A stretch of DNA of 64,000 nt from Actinomycetes bacterium (GTDB lineage: Bacteria > Auribacterota > JAJCYG01). Positions 1 through 8,732 of the stretch are shown piece by piece (within the stretch, counting starts at the first letter, position 1; each line of letters begins with the position of its first letter). Under the pieces are notes generated by a model. That model did not search any database and had not been told where the DNA came from. It saw only the letters and a program-made list of their open reading frames with translations. Made by a program: the position numbers and the translations under genes. The stretch spans positions 1 to 64,000 of the forward strand of contig JAJCYG010000107.1 in the NCBI GenBank assembly GCA_029263055.1, written 5' to 3'.

Positions 1-180
1 AGCCGCAGTTGCCTTTTGGTAAAAATCAATTGCCCCATACATAGACCCATGATCAGTAATGGCAATCGCCGGCATTTTAAGGTCTTTAGCCTTATTAACC
101 ATAGCCCCAAGCCGACTCGCCCCATCTAAAAGTGAGTATTCAGTATGATTATGTAAGTGAACAAATTTGGAATGTTCCAT
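1..180 (-). CDS. dnaE: DNA polymerase III subunit alpha, N-terminal fragment (runs off the left edge)
   Basis: Only the first 60 codons are in the window; the rest lies beyond position 1. The visible protein is the start of the PHP domain of the replicative DNA polymerase catalytic subunit. It has the motif [14 protein letters not shown] near residue 7 (H8, H10, H12) and [15 protein letters not shown] near residue 40, which is typical of DnaE rather than of stand-alone PHP phosphatases. The ATG at 180 is preceded by a perfect TATAAT ending 6 nt upstream and has no Shine-Dalgarno sequence, so translation probably starts on a leaderless transcript. The gene is divergent from the ATPase gene at 354. 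Confidence 0.9.
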   Translation of the reverse strand, partial: MEHSKFVHLHNHTEYSLLDGASRLGAMVNKAKDLKMPAIAITDHGSMYGAIDFYQKATAA

Positions 181-186
181 GTCAAG

Positions 187-215
187 ATTATAGGTCAGAG
201 TAAGTAATCTGCCTA
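187..215 (-). promoter_or_regulatory. Promoter of dnaE, leaderless
   Basis: On the minus strand a perfect TATAAT -10 box (187-192) lies 17 bp downstream of TAGGCA (210-215), a four-of-six match to the -35 consensus. Only 6 nt separate the -10 box from the ATG, so transcription should begin at the A of the start codon. Confidence 0.5.
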
Positions 216-318
216 CTCTGAATTAGAACCCAGATAAGAAAAAAATCATAAGACACTTTATTACAAATACTTACACTAAAAACGATCTTCAAACAACATA
301 ATAAATAGTAATTTTGTA

Positions 319-346
319 TTGACTATTATCATTTTTACGGTAATAT
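319..346 (+). promoter_or_regulatory. Promoter of the 354 ATPase gene, near-leaderless
   Basis: TTGACT (319-324) and TAATAT (341-346) are 16 bp apart. The ATG at 354 is 7 nt past the -10 box, leaving essentially no leader and no ribosome binding site. Confidence 0.5.
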
Positions 347-353
347 TGATGGT

Positions 354-1496
354 ATGTATAGCAGAATTCTTAAAAAACCGATCTCCTCAACTCTATTACT
401 AGGCCCTAGAGGGACTGGAAAATCGACCTGGATCAGAGAAAATTTTCCAGAGGCAACTTCATATGATTTCCTTGATACAAACGAAACATTGCGATTAAGT
501 AAAGAGCCAAATCTCTTATATCAAGAACTCCAAACTTTATCTAAAGGTGATTGGGTTGTTTTAGATGAAGTACAAAAAGTTCCTGCTTTATTAGATGAAG
601 TGCAACGCCTTATTGAAGAAAAAGGCTTAAATTTTTTATTGTGTGGCTCCAGTGCACGAAAATTAAAAAAAAGCGGAGCAAACCTTTTAGCTGGCAGAGC
701 ACTTCTCTGTCAGTTTTTTCCGTTTGTTTCTCATGAAGTAAACTACAACTTTGAAATCGCTAAGATCATTCAATATGGCTTGCTTCCCATGGCATTTAAT
801 GCTTCAGATCCTGAATCATATTTAAAAACCTATGCTCAAGTTTACCTTCAAGAAGAGATTAAAAACGAAGCTTTAACAAGAAATATCGGCGACTTTGCCC
901 GCTTCTTAGAAATAGCGGCTCGACAAAATGGACAAGTCACAAATATTTCTAATATTTCTCGTGAAGCTTCAGTGGGCAGACTCACAGTACAATCTTACTT
1001 TGATATTTTAGTAGATACGTTAATAGGTCATTGGCTGCAGCCATGGAAGCTAAAACGATCGACCAAACAAATTGGACACCCTAAGTTTTACTTTTTTGAT
1101 CCAGGAGTGGTACGAGCTTTATCAGGAAGACTTCCCTATCCTCCCACTCAAGAAGAATACGGCCATTTATTAGAAACCTTGATTTACCATGAACTACGGG
1201 CTTATTTAGCCTATAACAAATTAGACTATCCTCTTTATTTTTGGAGTAGCTACGACAAAACTGAGGTTGATTTTTTATTTGAAACACCAAAAGGATTTAT
1301 TGCCATTGAATGCAAGGGATCAACAAAATGGGAGAATAAATTCAACAGGGGTCTAAAACGGATCCAACAAGAATTAAGTCCTACTAATGTTAAGTGCTAC
1401 GGTATTTTTAACGGACCTCGTCCATTAAAAATAGACCAAATCAAAGTCTTCCCTGTTATCGATTTTCTTAAAGAGCTTTGGCAAGACAAACTATAA
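354..1496 (+). CDS. AAA+ family ATPase with DUF4143-type C-terminal domain
   Basis: A 380-residue ATPase. Residues 17-24 form a Walker A motif (GPRGTGKS), and WVVLDEVQKVP around residues 67-77 is Walker B with D71/E72. The C-terminal part has the DUF4143 pattern: KFYFFDPGVVRAL followed by EVDFLFE...IAIECKG (E304, D306, E319, K321), which resembles the active-site spacing of restriction-like nucleases. Families of this kind are widespread in bacteria and archaea, but their biological role is poorly defined; links to defence or toxin-like systems are only inferred. It stands alone between dnaE and guaA, with its own near-leaderless promoter. A second, distinct member lies at 25472-26617. Confidence 0.85.
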   Translation: MYSRILKKPISSTLLLGPRGTGKSTWIRENFPEATSYDFLDTNETLRLSKEPNLLYQELQTLSKGDWVVLDEVQKVPALLDEVQRLIEEKGLNFLLCGSSARKLKKSGANLLAGRALLCQFFPFVSHEVNYNFEIAKIIQYGLLPMAFNASDPESYLKTYAQVYLQEEIKNEALTRNIGDFARFLEIAARQNGQVTNISNISREASVGRLTVQSYFDILVDTLIGHWLQPWKLKRSTKQIGHPKFYFFDPGVVRALSGRLPYPPTQEEYGHLLETLIYHELRAYLAYNKLDYPLYFWSSYDKTEVDFLFETPKGFIAIECKGSTKWENKFNRGLKRIQQELSPTNVKCYGIFNGPRPLKIDQIKVFPVIDFLKELWQDKL

Positions 1497-1636
1497 GAGT
1501 TTATCGTTCTTGATCTCGATATTTTGAAGTTTCTTCAGACAAAGAAATCTCTTTAAGGTAAAGTTTTACAATTTTTCTTTTCCAGCCAGGTGTTTTCATC
1601 CTTTGAGTATGCGGAATAATCTCTACAAAGGGAAGA

Positions 1637-3190
1637 TTATTCCCACTCGATCGTGGAAGGGGGTTTTGAGGAGATGTCGTAGACAACGCGGTTGATGCCT
1701 TTGACTTCGTTGATGATGCGGTTGGAGATTTTGCCCATGAGTTCGTATGGGAGGTGGACCCAATCTGCGGTCATGCCATCAAGGCTGTTCACGGCACGTA
1801 AGGCAATGACATTTTCATAGGTTCGTTCATCGCCCATTACCCCAACACTTTTGATTGGAAGGAGCACGGCAAAGGATTGCCAGATTTGGCGGTAGAAACC
1901 AGCTTTTTTGACTTCGTCTAAAACAATGGCATCGGCATCGCGTAATAGATCAAGGCGTTCTTTGGTGACATCGCCAATAATACGAATGCCTAAACCTGGG
2001 CCAGGAAACGGTTGGCGCCAAATGATTTCGTCGGGCATGTTCAGTTCTTCGCCCACTTTGCGGACTTCATCTTTAAACAAATCACGAAACGGTTCTAAGA
2101 GTTCAAACTCCATATCTTCGGGCAAGCCACCTACATTGTGGTGGGTTTTAATCACAACTGAAGGGCCCCCACTGGCTGAAACCGATTCAATCACATCAGG
2201 GTACAATGTTCCTTGTGCTAAAAATCTGGCATTCCCTATTTTCTTTGTCTCTTCTTCAAAGACACGCACAAATTCATTGCCGATTACTTTGCGTTTTTTT
2301 TCTGGATCTTCAATATCTTTTAATTTATCTACGAAACGCTTTTCTGCTTCAACATAACGCAAATCAATTCCAAAATGTTTTGAAAAAGTACTTTGAACTT
2401 TTTCGGCTTCCCCTTTTCGGAGTAAGCCATTGTTCACAAAAATACAGGTGAGCTGATCGCCAATTGCTTTATGAATCAGAACAGCTGCCACCGACGAGTC
2501 AACCCCACCAGAAAGGCCACAAATCACACGCGAATCACCCACTTGTTCTTTGATCTTCTTCACTTCTTTTTCAATATAAGAACCCATGTCCCATTTTGGT
2601 TCCACACCGCAAATCTCAATCACAAAGTTTTTGATGATGTCGTTACCAAGTGGAGTGTGCACCACTTCAGGGTGAAATTGCAATCCATAAAAATGACGTT
2701 GGTGATCTGCTAATGCGGCAATCGGCGCGTTATCTGTGTGGCCCATAACAGCAAAACCTTCAGGCAAGGTTTCAACTTTATCGCCATGACTCATCCAAAC
2801 TGTAATGGCATCAGGCAAACCTTTAAACAAGTCACATGTGTCATCAACAATTAATTCCGCACGGCCAAATTCACGGTGGTCACTTCCGGCAACCTTACCC
2901 TTAAGTAAGTGCCCCATCAACTGCATGCCATAGCAAATCCCTAAAACAGGAATGCCTAATTCAAAGATTCCCTTATCACAATGCGGTGCGTTATCCGCAT
3001 ACACATTGGAAGGACCTCCAGAAAGAATAATCCCTTTAAGATTTAGTTTTTTGAGTTCTTCAGGCGTGATGGTGTAAGGCACAATTTGAGAGTAAACATT
3101 GTTCTCACGAATACGGCGTGCAATCAGCTGGGAGTATTGGGACCCAAAATCTAAAACAGCAATCGAACCGTATTGATCCCAATCAGACAT
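1637..3190 (-). CDS. guaA: GMP synthase (glutamine-hydrolysing)
   Basis: This enzyme converts XMP to GMP using glutamine and ATP, the last step of guanine nucleotide synthesis. The 517-residue protein has the normal two-part layout. The class I glutamine amidotransferase has C86 in GICYGMQ and H173/E175 in QFHPEV. The ATP pyrophosphatase has the PP-loop SGGVDSS at 227-233, and the C-terminal dimerisation domain ends in PPSTIEWE. Its ATG directly abuts the stop codon of guaB with no gap, so the two are translated from one guaB-guaA transcript. All catalytic motifs are intact. Confidence 0.98.
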   Translation of the reverse strand: MSDWDQYGSIAVLDFGSQYSQLIARRIRENNVYSQIVPYTITPEELKKLNLKGIILSGGPSNVYADNAPHCDKGIFELGIPVLGICYGMQLMGHLLKGKVAGSDHREFGRAELIVDDTCDLFKGLPDAITVWMSHGDKVETLPEGFAVMGHTDNAPIAALADHQRHFYGLQFHPEVVHTPLGNDIIKNFVIEICGVEPKWDMGSYIEKEVKKIKEQVGDSRVICGLSGGVDSSVAAVLIHKAIGDQLTCIFVNNGLLRKGEAEKVQSTFSKHFGIDLRYVEAEKRFVDKLKDIEDPEKKRKVIGNEFVRVFEEETKKIGNARFLAQGTLYPDVIESVSASGGPSVVIKTHHNVGGLPEDMEFELLEPFRDLFKDEVRKVGEELNMPDEIIWRQPFPGPGLGIRIIGDVTKERLDLLRDADAIVLDEVKKAGFYRQIWQSFAVLLPIKSVGVMGDERTYENVIALRAVNSLDGMTADWVHLPYELMGKISNRIINEVKGINRVVYDISSKPPSTIEWE

Positions 3191-4351
3191 CTATTTACCC
3201 ATGCCTACACGCTGAGCTTTTTGGAAGACTTTACCTTCTGTTTGAATTGAAGGGGCAATAATAATATCAACAAGTTGCATCTCTTTAACATTATTAGCAC
3301 CTAAACTTCCCATTGATGTTTGGAGGGCTCCAACTAAGTTTTGAGAACCATCGTCCACCCCTGCAGGGCCATATAAGATCTGCTCTAAAGAACCGGTTGT
3401 GCCAACTTGAATGCGGGTACCGCGAGGTAAATTAGCATGCGGTGTGGCCATTCCCCAGTGATAGCCATGTCCAGGTGCTTCCTCTGCTTTAGCAAAAGCC
3501 GAACCAATCATGGTAGCATCAGCTCCTGCTGCAAATGCTTTGCAGACTTCGCCCCCTTTGTTCATCCCCCCATCTGTAATGATAGGAATATACTTGCCTG
3601 TTTTTTTGTAATGAAAATCACGTGCTGCTGCGCAATCAACTGTGGCCGTCACCTGAGGCATTCCAATTCCTAATACACCTCGGCTCGTGCAAGCCGCTCC
3701 AGGTCCAACCCCCACTAAAAGTCCACTAATCCCGGCATCCATTAATTCTAATGTGGCATCATAACTCACGGTATTTCCCACAATAACAGGCATCTTGGTT
3801 GACGCACAAAATTTTGCCAAGTCCATAACCTTATATTCCGTTGAAACATGTTCTACGGTGGTCACGGTTGATTGAACCACAAAGATATCAGCCCCTGCTT
3901 CTTCAGCAATTTTGGCATAAGCTATAGCTTTAGGAGGTATAGACGAAACCACAGCCGGAACGCCTGCTGCTTTAATTTCTTTGATTCGTTTGGCGATGAG
4001 TTCTTCTTTAATAGGCTCATCATAGAGGTGTTGAATAATTTGAGTGGCTTCTTCAGGACTAGCAGTAGAAATTTTGTTTAAGACTTCTTCAGGATTTTCG
4101 TAACGAGTTTGAACCCCTTCTAGGTTAAGGACCGCAATCCCTCCCAGTTTTCCCATGGCAATGGCAAATTTGACATCCACCACTCCATCCATGGCAGAAG
4201 CAAGAATAGGAATCGAAAACTTGATTCCCCCTATTTCCCAGCTGGTGTCTACTTCGGTAGGATTGACCGTTAAACGGCCAGGCACCAAGGCAACTTCATC
4301 AAATCCATAACAACGGCGAGCACGACGCCCGATCCCTACCCATTCACTCAT
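3191..4351 (-). CDS. guaB: IMP dehydrogenase, GuaB3-type (no CBS domains)
   Basis: A 386-residue TIM-barrel protein of the IMP dehydrogenase/GMP reductase superfamily. The start (GIGRRARRCYGFDEVALVPGR) and overall length match the GuaB3 subfamily known from actinobacteria and cyanobacteria. It lacks the paired CBS domains of classical GuaB, which would sit near residue 100. The active-site loop GPGAACTSRG supplies the catalytic cysteine C221, followed by ITDGGMNKGGEV. As the first gene of a guaB-guaA operon and the only IMPDH-like gene here, it probably makes XMP for GuaA, but GMP reductase activity is not excluded. A ribosome binding site (GAAGGGA) precedes the ATG. Confidence 0.9.
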   Translation of the reverse strand: MSEWVGIGRRARRCYGFDEVALVPGRLTVNPTEVDTSWEIGGIKFSIPILASAMDGVVDVKFAIAMGKLGGIAVLNLEGVQTRYENPEEVLNKISTASPEEATQIIQHLYDEPIKEELIAKRIKEIKAAGVPAVVSSIPPKAIAYAKIAEEAGADIFVVQSTVTTVEHVSTEYKVMDLAKFCASTKMPVIVGNTVSYDATLELMDAGISGLLVGVGPGAACTSRGVLGIGMPQVTATVDCAAARDFHYKKTGKYIPIITDGGMNKGGEVCKAFAAGADATMIGSAFAKAEEAPGHGYHWGMATPHANLPRGTRIQVGTTGSLEQILYGPAGVDDGSQNLVGALQTSMGSLGANNVKEMQLVDIIIAPSIQTEGKVFQKAQRVGMGK

Positions 4352-4390
4352 AGCAAAATCCCTTCACAATATGTGGTCTTTTGCCGGTTA

Positions 4391-4419
4391 ATTTTATTTA
4401 GAATATCAAGGCTTGTCAA
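4391..4419 (-). promoter_or_regulatory. Promoter of the guaB-guaA operon
   Basis: TTGACA (4414-4419) and TAAAAT (4391-4396) are separated by exactly 17 bp on the minus strand. The predicted start near 4384 gives a 33-nt leader that contains a Shine-Dalgarno sequence, unlike the leaderless genes elsewhere in the window. Confidence 0.7.
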
Positions 4420-4438
4420 AGAAAAAGGTAAAAAAACT

Positions 4439-6730
4439 TTAAATAGCGATCTCAAATGACTGTTTGAGGCGCTCTATATAGAGAGGATCATCTTCTATGA
4501 TTTTGATGGGATAATTGGGATCGACTTTCAAAATACTCAGATCAATTCCTTGTTTTAAAACTTGGGACCGTAAAAGAGTGGCCCCACTAAAAATGGCTCC
4601 TCTTAAATCTGCTCCACTAAAATCAAATTTTCTCAAATCTAGCCCAGAGAAATTAGCTTCTCTTAGGTATGCATTAATTAATAAAAATCCATATGAAGAA
4701 GTATCGTAATTTTTGAATGCGCTTGAAAAATCGATTCCTCTTAGATAAGCACCCGAAAAATGTGATTTAGAAAGGCGAAAATCTGCTGGCCCAAATAAAT
4801 TTGATTCCCATAATCGAACATTTAGCGCAAAAATAGTTTGAAGATAAGAAATTCCACTCGACATCATATCTTCTTCAAAAGAATATCTCTGAAGCTCCTC
4901 AAGTAAGAGGGAACGCAAGTGAGGCCTAATTTCTTTACCACACTCCTCACATTTATCCGGCCATCCATTTTTATTAAAACGAAGAATCGCTTCAGCGAAC
5001 AAATACTGAAAAGCTTCTAATGGAATCTCAAAAAGCTCCATTTCATGGATGATATAAGTCCAAATTTCTTGAGGAGGTACATCTGGGTGCAATTGAACCA
5101 AAGTCCATTGTCCTAAATAGCTTAAAGCATCCTTTTCTTCTTCAAAAAGCACAATCGCGTCATCAAGCTGTTGTCCATAGACATATAAACGAGTAAAAGC
5201 ATCGATAAAATCACTAACATTTTTTGCTATATAATCACCTTTTCGGGTAATCCTATATCTATTGTAATTAAAATAAGCAGATTCTTTGTTGATAAATTTT
5301 CTTAAAAATATTTTTAAGACATTCTGATCTGGAAAAAGATCTCCTAAAAGCTTTCTCTGAATATTTTCATACAATTCATGGTGATCTATCCCCCCTTCAC
5401 CATGCAACTCATGAAACACATACTCAGCAATAAGCGTTAGCACCAAATCTGGTGTCATTTCTATTTCCCACTTTTTGTCCATACGAATAGTTTGTCCTTC
5501 CAAACTTTTTAAATAGAGAATAAGATCAACTGAAAGACCAATATGCTCTACGCCCCCTTCTTTTCGATGAAAGCCTAAGAGATAATCTTCTTCACTGGAA
5601 ATCCAATCAGAAGCATCAAAAAAATGAAGCAGAAACGTCTTATTGCCTGTAGAAGATGCCGATATATAATTATCTACTGCTATTTTAAGGTGTTCAGATC
5701 GTTTACTTACCTCAACATCTTCGGACTCATTTTGATCCTCTAACGTTCTAATTCTTTCATTCATCAGATGTTGATATTTCATTAGTTTCTGGACGGCATC
5801 TGCAACTAATTGAGACACTTTTTCATACCGCTCTCCTTCTTTGACCGAAGTCGCTTCTATTTTTTCCATAAATTCTTGGTCAGAAAACCGTAGCGGCACC
5901 CCATTACCAATCGCGCCATTTTCACTTTTTATGTTAGTTAAAAGTGCTTCTGCTTTTTCATTGTGTTGGGTTCCTAAAAATTGGGCTATTTCTGATTCAG
6001 ATGCTATCTGAAAAAGTAAAAGATAAATTTTTTCTATCTGTCGCTTATGCTCTTTTATATTCTGCCTTGCCGCCACATTGTTATCAACAACCTCCGACCC
6101 ATTAATAGTTACATTGAGAGGACCTAGCGCTATTCTTCCTTTAAGAAAGTTGATTTTACTTAACGCTCTATCAATATTATCGAAATAAGTATTGAGAATC
6201 TGTCTCTGCGAAAGATATTCATTAACAGATGCATGGCCCACTATAATCCCCGCCATAATAGAAAGAGAAATAAATAAAAATCCCTGTACATAACCAGTAA
6301 AGAATGAAATCAGACCCACTATAACTGAAAAAATAATTAACTTTATGTTTTTGTCAAAAAAGGTCTTTAAACGACCTTGATTGCTTTCTTTCCATCCATG
6401 AAAGAGCTCATAGTCATTCAGATACCCCAAATTCCTCAAAGACTTTTCTACATACAATCCCACCTGTGATTTCCCGAAAAAGTATCCCAGAAAAAATAAA
6501 GAAACAGCACCAAGAACAGGTAACAATGAAAAAAGAGGCAAGCCAGCAAAACTAGCTAGAGTCACGGCTTCAGCATTTTCTAAAGGCTGATCAGCATTAG
6601 ACCATTGAACCAAATCAGTTTGAATGGTGCGTGTGGGTGCGAGGTAATTTGATATTAATCTATTTTGAGGAAGATTTGTGCTCAACAATGACAAACAAAG
6701 AATAAGTGAGAGAAAGGCTTTTAAGTTCAA
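4439..6730 (-). CDS. Secreted or membrane pentapeptide-repeat protein with YLAP N-terminal motif
   Basis: A 763-residue protein that I cannot assign to a known function. A signal-like segment (residues 4-20) is followed by NYLAP (28-32). Hydrophobic stretches at about 60-86 and 130-166 should span the membrane, with a helical region beyond. A His/Glu-rich patch (H440, E441, H443, E445, D449, H450, H451) could bind metal, and a single CxxC sits at 594-597. From about 645 to 720 it shows A(D/N)(L/F)xx pentapeptide repeats, and the last residues read IIEDDPLY...FEIAI. The TTG at 6730 is the only possible start after the stop-free region; an AAGGAG lies about 13 nt upstream. The 556-residue protein at 28007 shares the repeat domain and the C-terminal tail. 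Confidence 0.8.
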   Translation of the reverse strand: MNLKAFLSLILCLSLLSTNLPQNRLISNYLAPTRTIQTDLVQWSNADQPLENAEAVTLASFAGLPLFSLLPVLGAVSLFFLGYFFGKSQVGLYVEKSLRNLGYLNDYELFHGWKESNQGRLKTFFDKNIKLIIFSVIVGLISFFTGYVQGFLFISLSIMAGIIVGHASVNEYLSQRQILNTYFDNIDRALSKINFLKGRIALGPLNVTINGSEVVDNNVAARQNIKEHKRQIEKIYLLLFQIASESEIAQFLGTQHNEKAEALLTNIKSENGAIGNGVPLRFSDQEFMEKIEATSVKEGERYEKVSQLVADAVQKLMKYQHLMNERIRTLEDQNESEDVEVSKRSEHLKIAVDNYISASSTGNKTFLLHFFDASDWISSEEDYLLGFHRKEGGVEHIGLSVDLILYLKSLEGQTIRMDKKWEIEMTPDLVLTLIAEYVFHELHGEGGIDHHELYENIQRKLLGDLFPDQNVLKIFLRKFINKESAYFNYNRYRITRKGDYIAKNVSDFIDAFTRLYVYGQQLDDAIVLFEEEKDALSYLGQWTLVQLHPDVPPQEIWTYIIHEMELFEIPLEAFQYLFAEAILRFNKNGWPDKCEECGKEIRPHLRSLLLEELQRYSFEEDMMSSGISYLQTIFALNVRLWESNLFGPADFRLSKSHFSGAYLRGIDFSSAFKNYDTSSYGFLLINAYLREANFSGLDLRKFDFSGADLRGAIFSGATLLRSQVLKQGIDLSILKVDPNYPIKIIEDDPLYIERLKQSFEIAI

Positions 6731-6764
6731 TGAATTACGACAACTCCTTATTTAAGAAGAAGTA

Positions 6765-6793
6765 ACAATAACACATACAATCAAATAGGTCAA
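6765..6793 (-). promoter_or_regulatory. Promoter of the 763-residue pentapeptide-repeat gene
   Basis: TTGACC (6788-6793) and TATTGT (6765-6770) are 17 bp apart on the minus strand. The start site would fall near 6758, giving a leader of roughly 28 nt that contains AAGGAG. Confidence 0.5.
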
Positions 6794-6845
6794 GGCAAAA
6801 TAAGGCAGCGCAAGCGTGTGTATGTGAGATTGTTACTAATTTGGT

Positions 6846-7016
6846 TTAATTGTAAGAACGGGCGCCAAAGACGTCGTCGATGTCTTCTGTGGTTTCACGC
6901 ATTGATTCGTCCCAATACTTGGGAGAAAGGGTTTTTAGCTTATATGGGCAGCCTGAAAGGAAGGCTAAAGAGCTCACGACCCAGAGAATTAAGAAACAAC
7001 GTGAGAATTTCTTCAT
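6846..7016 (-). CDS. Small lipoprotein, 56 residues
   Basis: The ATG at 7016 opens a 56-residue protein with a classic lipoprotein signal: a positively charged start (MKKFSRC), a hydrophobic core and the lipobox LSGC with C23 as the lipidated residue. The mature part is only 34 residues, polar and rich in acidic residues. The reading frame continues upstream to a TTG at 7052, but that would put 12 charged residues before the signal, so 7016 is preferred. No clear ribosome binding site is visible. It sits upstream of the pentapeptide-repeat gene on the same strand and is divergent from gspE. Function unknown; I recognise no family. Confidence 0.6.
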   Translation of the reverse strand: MKKFSRCFLILWVVSSLAFLSGCPYKLKTLSPKYWDESMRETTEDIDDVFGARSYN

Positions 7017-7100
7017 GGACACAATCTTAAACAACCGGCCTCTTTTTGGCAAGTACTTTGTAACAGGCGAGATCCCTCAGCTAGGCCCTCCTCCCCTACA

Positions 7101-7128
7101 TTGTGGTTTTTGGGATATGTGGTAAAAT
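7101..7128 (+). promoter_or_regulatory. Promoter of the gsp operon
   Basis: TTGTGG (7101-7106) and TAAAAT (7123-7128) are 16 bp apart, with a TGG just before the -10 box that could act as an extended -10. The GTG start of gspE at 7140 lies 11 nt downstream, so the leader would be about 5 nt. Confidence 0.4.
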
Positions 7129-7139
7129 AATGATGTACG

Positions 7140-8732
7140 GTGTTTGATTCAAAACAACTTCGTAGAGAGCTAGATAAGGGGAATGCTTTTTTTATGAATG
7201 ATTCTAAATCAGCACTCAATTTAAAAGAGATTGAGATTGACCCTCTCTTAAAGGAGAAGGTTCCTGCCAAATATGTTTATCACTATCAATTCATGCCAAT
7301 TGGCTTTGAAAGCAATACCTTAAAAATTGCGGTAGCCGATCTAACAGATATTCAAATGCTTGATGATATTAAAATGATTCTTGGTTTTGATATTGAAGCG
7401 GTTCAAGCGGATGAAACAGATATTAAAGATTGCCTCAACAAACATTACGGGATTGGTGCCGACACATTAGAAAAAATTTCTGCTTCAGAACCTGTTCTTA
7501 AAACTGGTGATGATTCAAGCATTGTTAAAGAAGATCTTGAAGATATGGTTGAAGATGCTTCGATGATTCGGTTTGTAAACCAAATCTTATTAGAAGCGTA
7601 TAAAGACCGCGCCACAGATATTCATATTGAACCATTTGAAAACAAGCTCCGCATTCGATACCGCATTGACGGTATTTTGTATGACAAACCGATTCCAGCG
7701 GATGTGCGTAACTTTCAATCTTCGTTAGTGTCACGGATTAAAATCATGGCTAATTTAAATATTGCTGAGAAGCGTCTCCCCCAAGATGGACGGATCAAAA
7801 TTAAAGTGGGCGACAATGAACTTGATTTGCGTGTTTCTATTTTACCGACTCAATATGGAGAGACGGTCAACATCCGCCTCCTCTCCTCTCAAAATTTAAT
7901 CTTAGGTTTAGAAAAGCTTGGCTTACATAAAAAAGGACAAGCCATTTTAGAAAAGCTGATCAAAAAAACACATGGCGTGATCCTGGTAACCGGTCCAACT
8001 GGGAGTGGTAAATCAACCACGCTTTATACCTGTTTAAGCCAACTCAATAATATAGATAAAAAAATCATTACAATTGAAGATCCCATTGAATACCAATTAA
8101 GTGGCATCACTCAGCTACAAGTTCATCCTAAAATTGATTTTACTTTTTCACGTGGTTTGCGTTCTATTTTGAGACACGATCCTAATGTAATGATGGTTGG
8201 AGAAATTCGAGATAAAGAGACGGCTGATATCACGATTCGATGTGCGTTAACCGGTCACTTAGTCTTTTCAACGTTACATACCAATGACGCGGCCAGTGGT
8301 GTTTCTCGTTTGGTCGATATGGGTGTGGAACCCTTTTTAGTTTCATCTGCTGTAGAATGTTTGATTGCGCAACGTTTAGTGCGTGTTCTTTGTTTAGAAT
8401 GCAAAAAACCGACTGAACTAGATAAAGAGCTGCTCAAAGAATTTGGAAATCCGACCATCCCAAAGGACGCAACCTTTTTTGAAAGTGAGGGCTGTGAATC
8501 GTGTCGCTTCACCGGGTATCAAGGCCGCTCAGCTATTTATGAAATTCTCCTCCTTTCAGAGGCTATTCGGGAAATGGTTGTTCAACGGGTTCCCTCAAGT
8601 CGCATCAAACAACAAGCTTTAAAAGAAGGGATGCTCTCATTACGCATGGATGGATGGGATAAAATCACTCAGGGAAAAACCACCATTAGCGAAGTGCTGC
8701 GCGTAACTCAAGAAGAGTCTGTTGTGGAATAA
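7140..8732 (+). CDS. gspE: Type II secretion ATPase GspE
   Basis: Cytoplasmic hexameric ATPase that powers pseudopilus assembly. The 530-residue protein has an N-terminal GspE/PilB-type domain, Walker A GPTGSGKS at 285-292, the Asp box ITIEDPIEYQ, Walker B VMMVGEIRDKETADI and a His box (LVFSTLHTNDA). A zinc-binding tetracysteine (C418, C421, C452, C455) is intact. The start is uncertain: GTG 7140 follows the promoter closely, while ATG 7194 has an AGGGG about 12 nt upstream. It is the first gene of the cluster and overlaps gspF by one base (TAATG). Confidence 0.95.
   Translation: MFDSKQLRRELDKGNAFFMNDSKSALNLKEIEIDPLLKEKVPAKYVYHYQFMPIGFESNTLKIAVADLTDIQMLDDIKMILGFDIEAVQADETDIKDCLNKHYGIGADTLEKISASEPVLKTGDDSSIVKEDLEDMVEDASMIRFVNQILLEAYKDRATDIHIEPFENKLRIRYRIDGILYDKPIPADVRNFQSSLVSRIKIMANLNIAEKRLPQDGRIKIKVGDNELDLRVSILPTQYGETVNIRLLSSQNLILGLEKLGLHKKGQAILEKLIKKTHGVILVTGPTGSGKSTTLYTCLSQLNNIDKKIITIEDPIEYQLSGITQLQVHPKIDFTFSRGLRSILRHDPNVMMVGEIRDKETADITIRCALTGHLVFSTLHTNDAASGVSRLVDMGVEPFLVSSAVECLIAQRLVRVLCLECKKPTELDKELLKEFGNPTIPKDATFFESEGCESCRFTGYQGRSAIYEILLLSEAIREMVVQRVPSSRIKQQALKEGMLSLRMDGWDKITQGKTTISEVLRVTQEESVVE

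Noticed and set aside
1501..1686. Small minus-strand reading frame between the 354 ATPase and guaA
   Set aside because: It mostly overlaps the end of guaA in another frame, has no proper ribosome binding site and shows no protein-like features.
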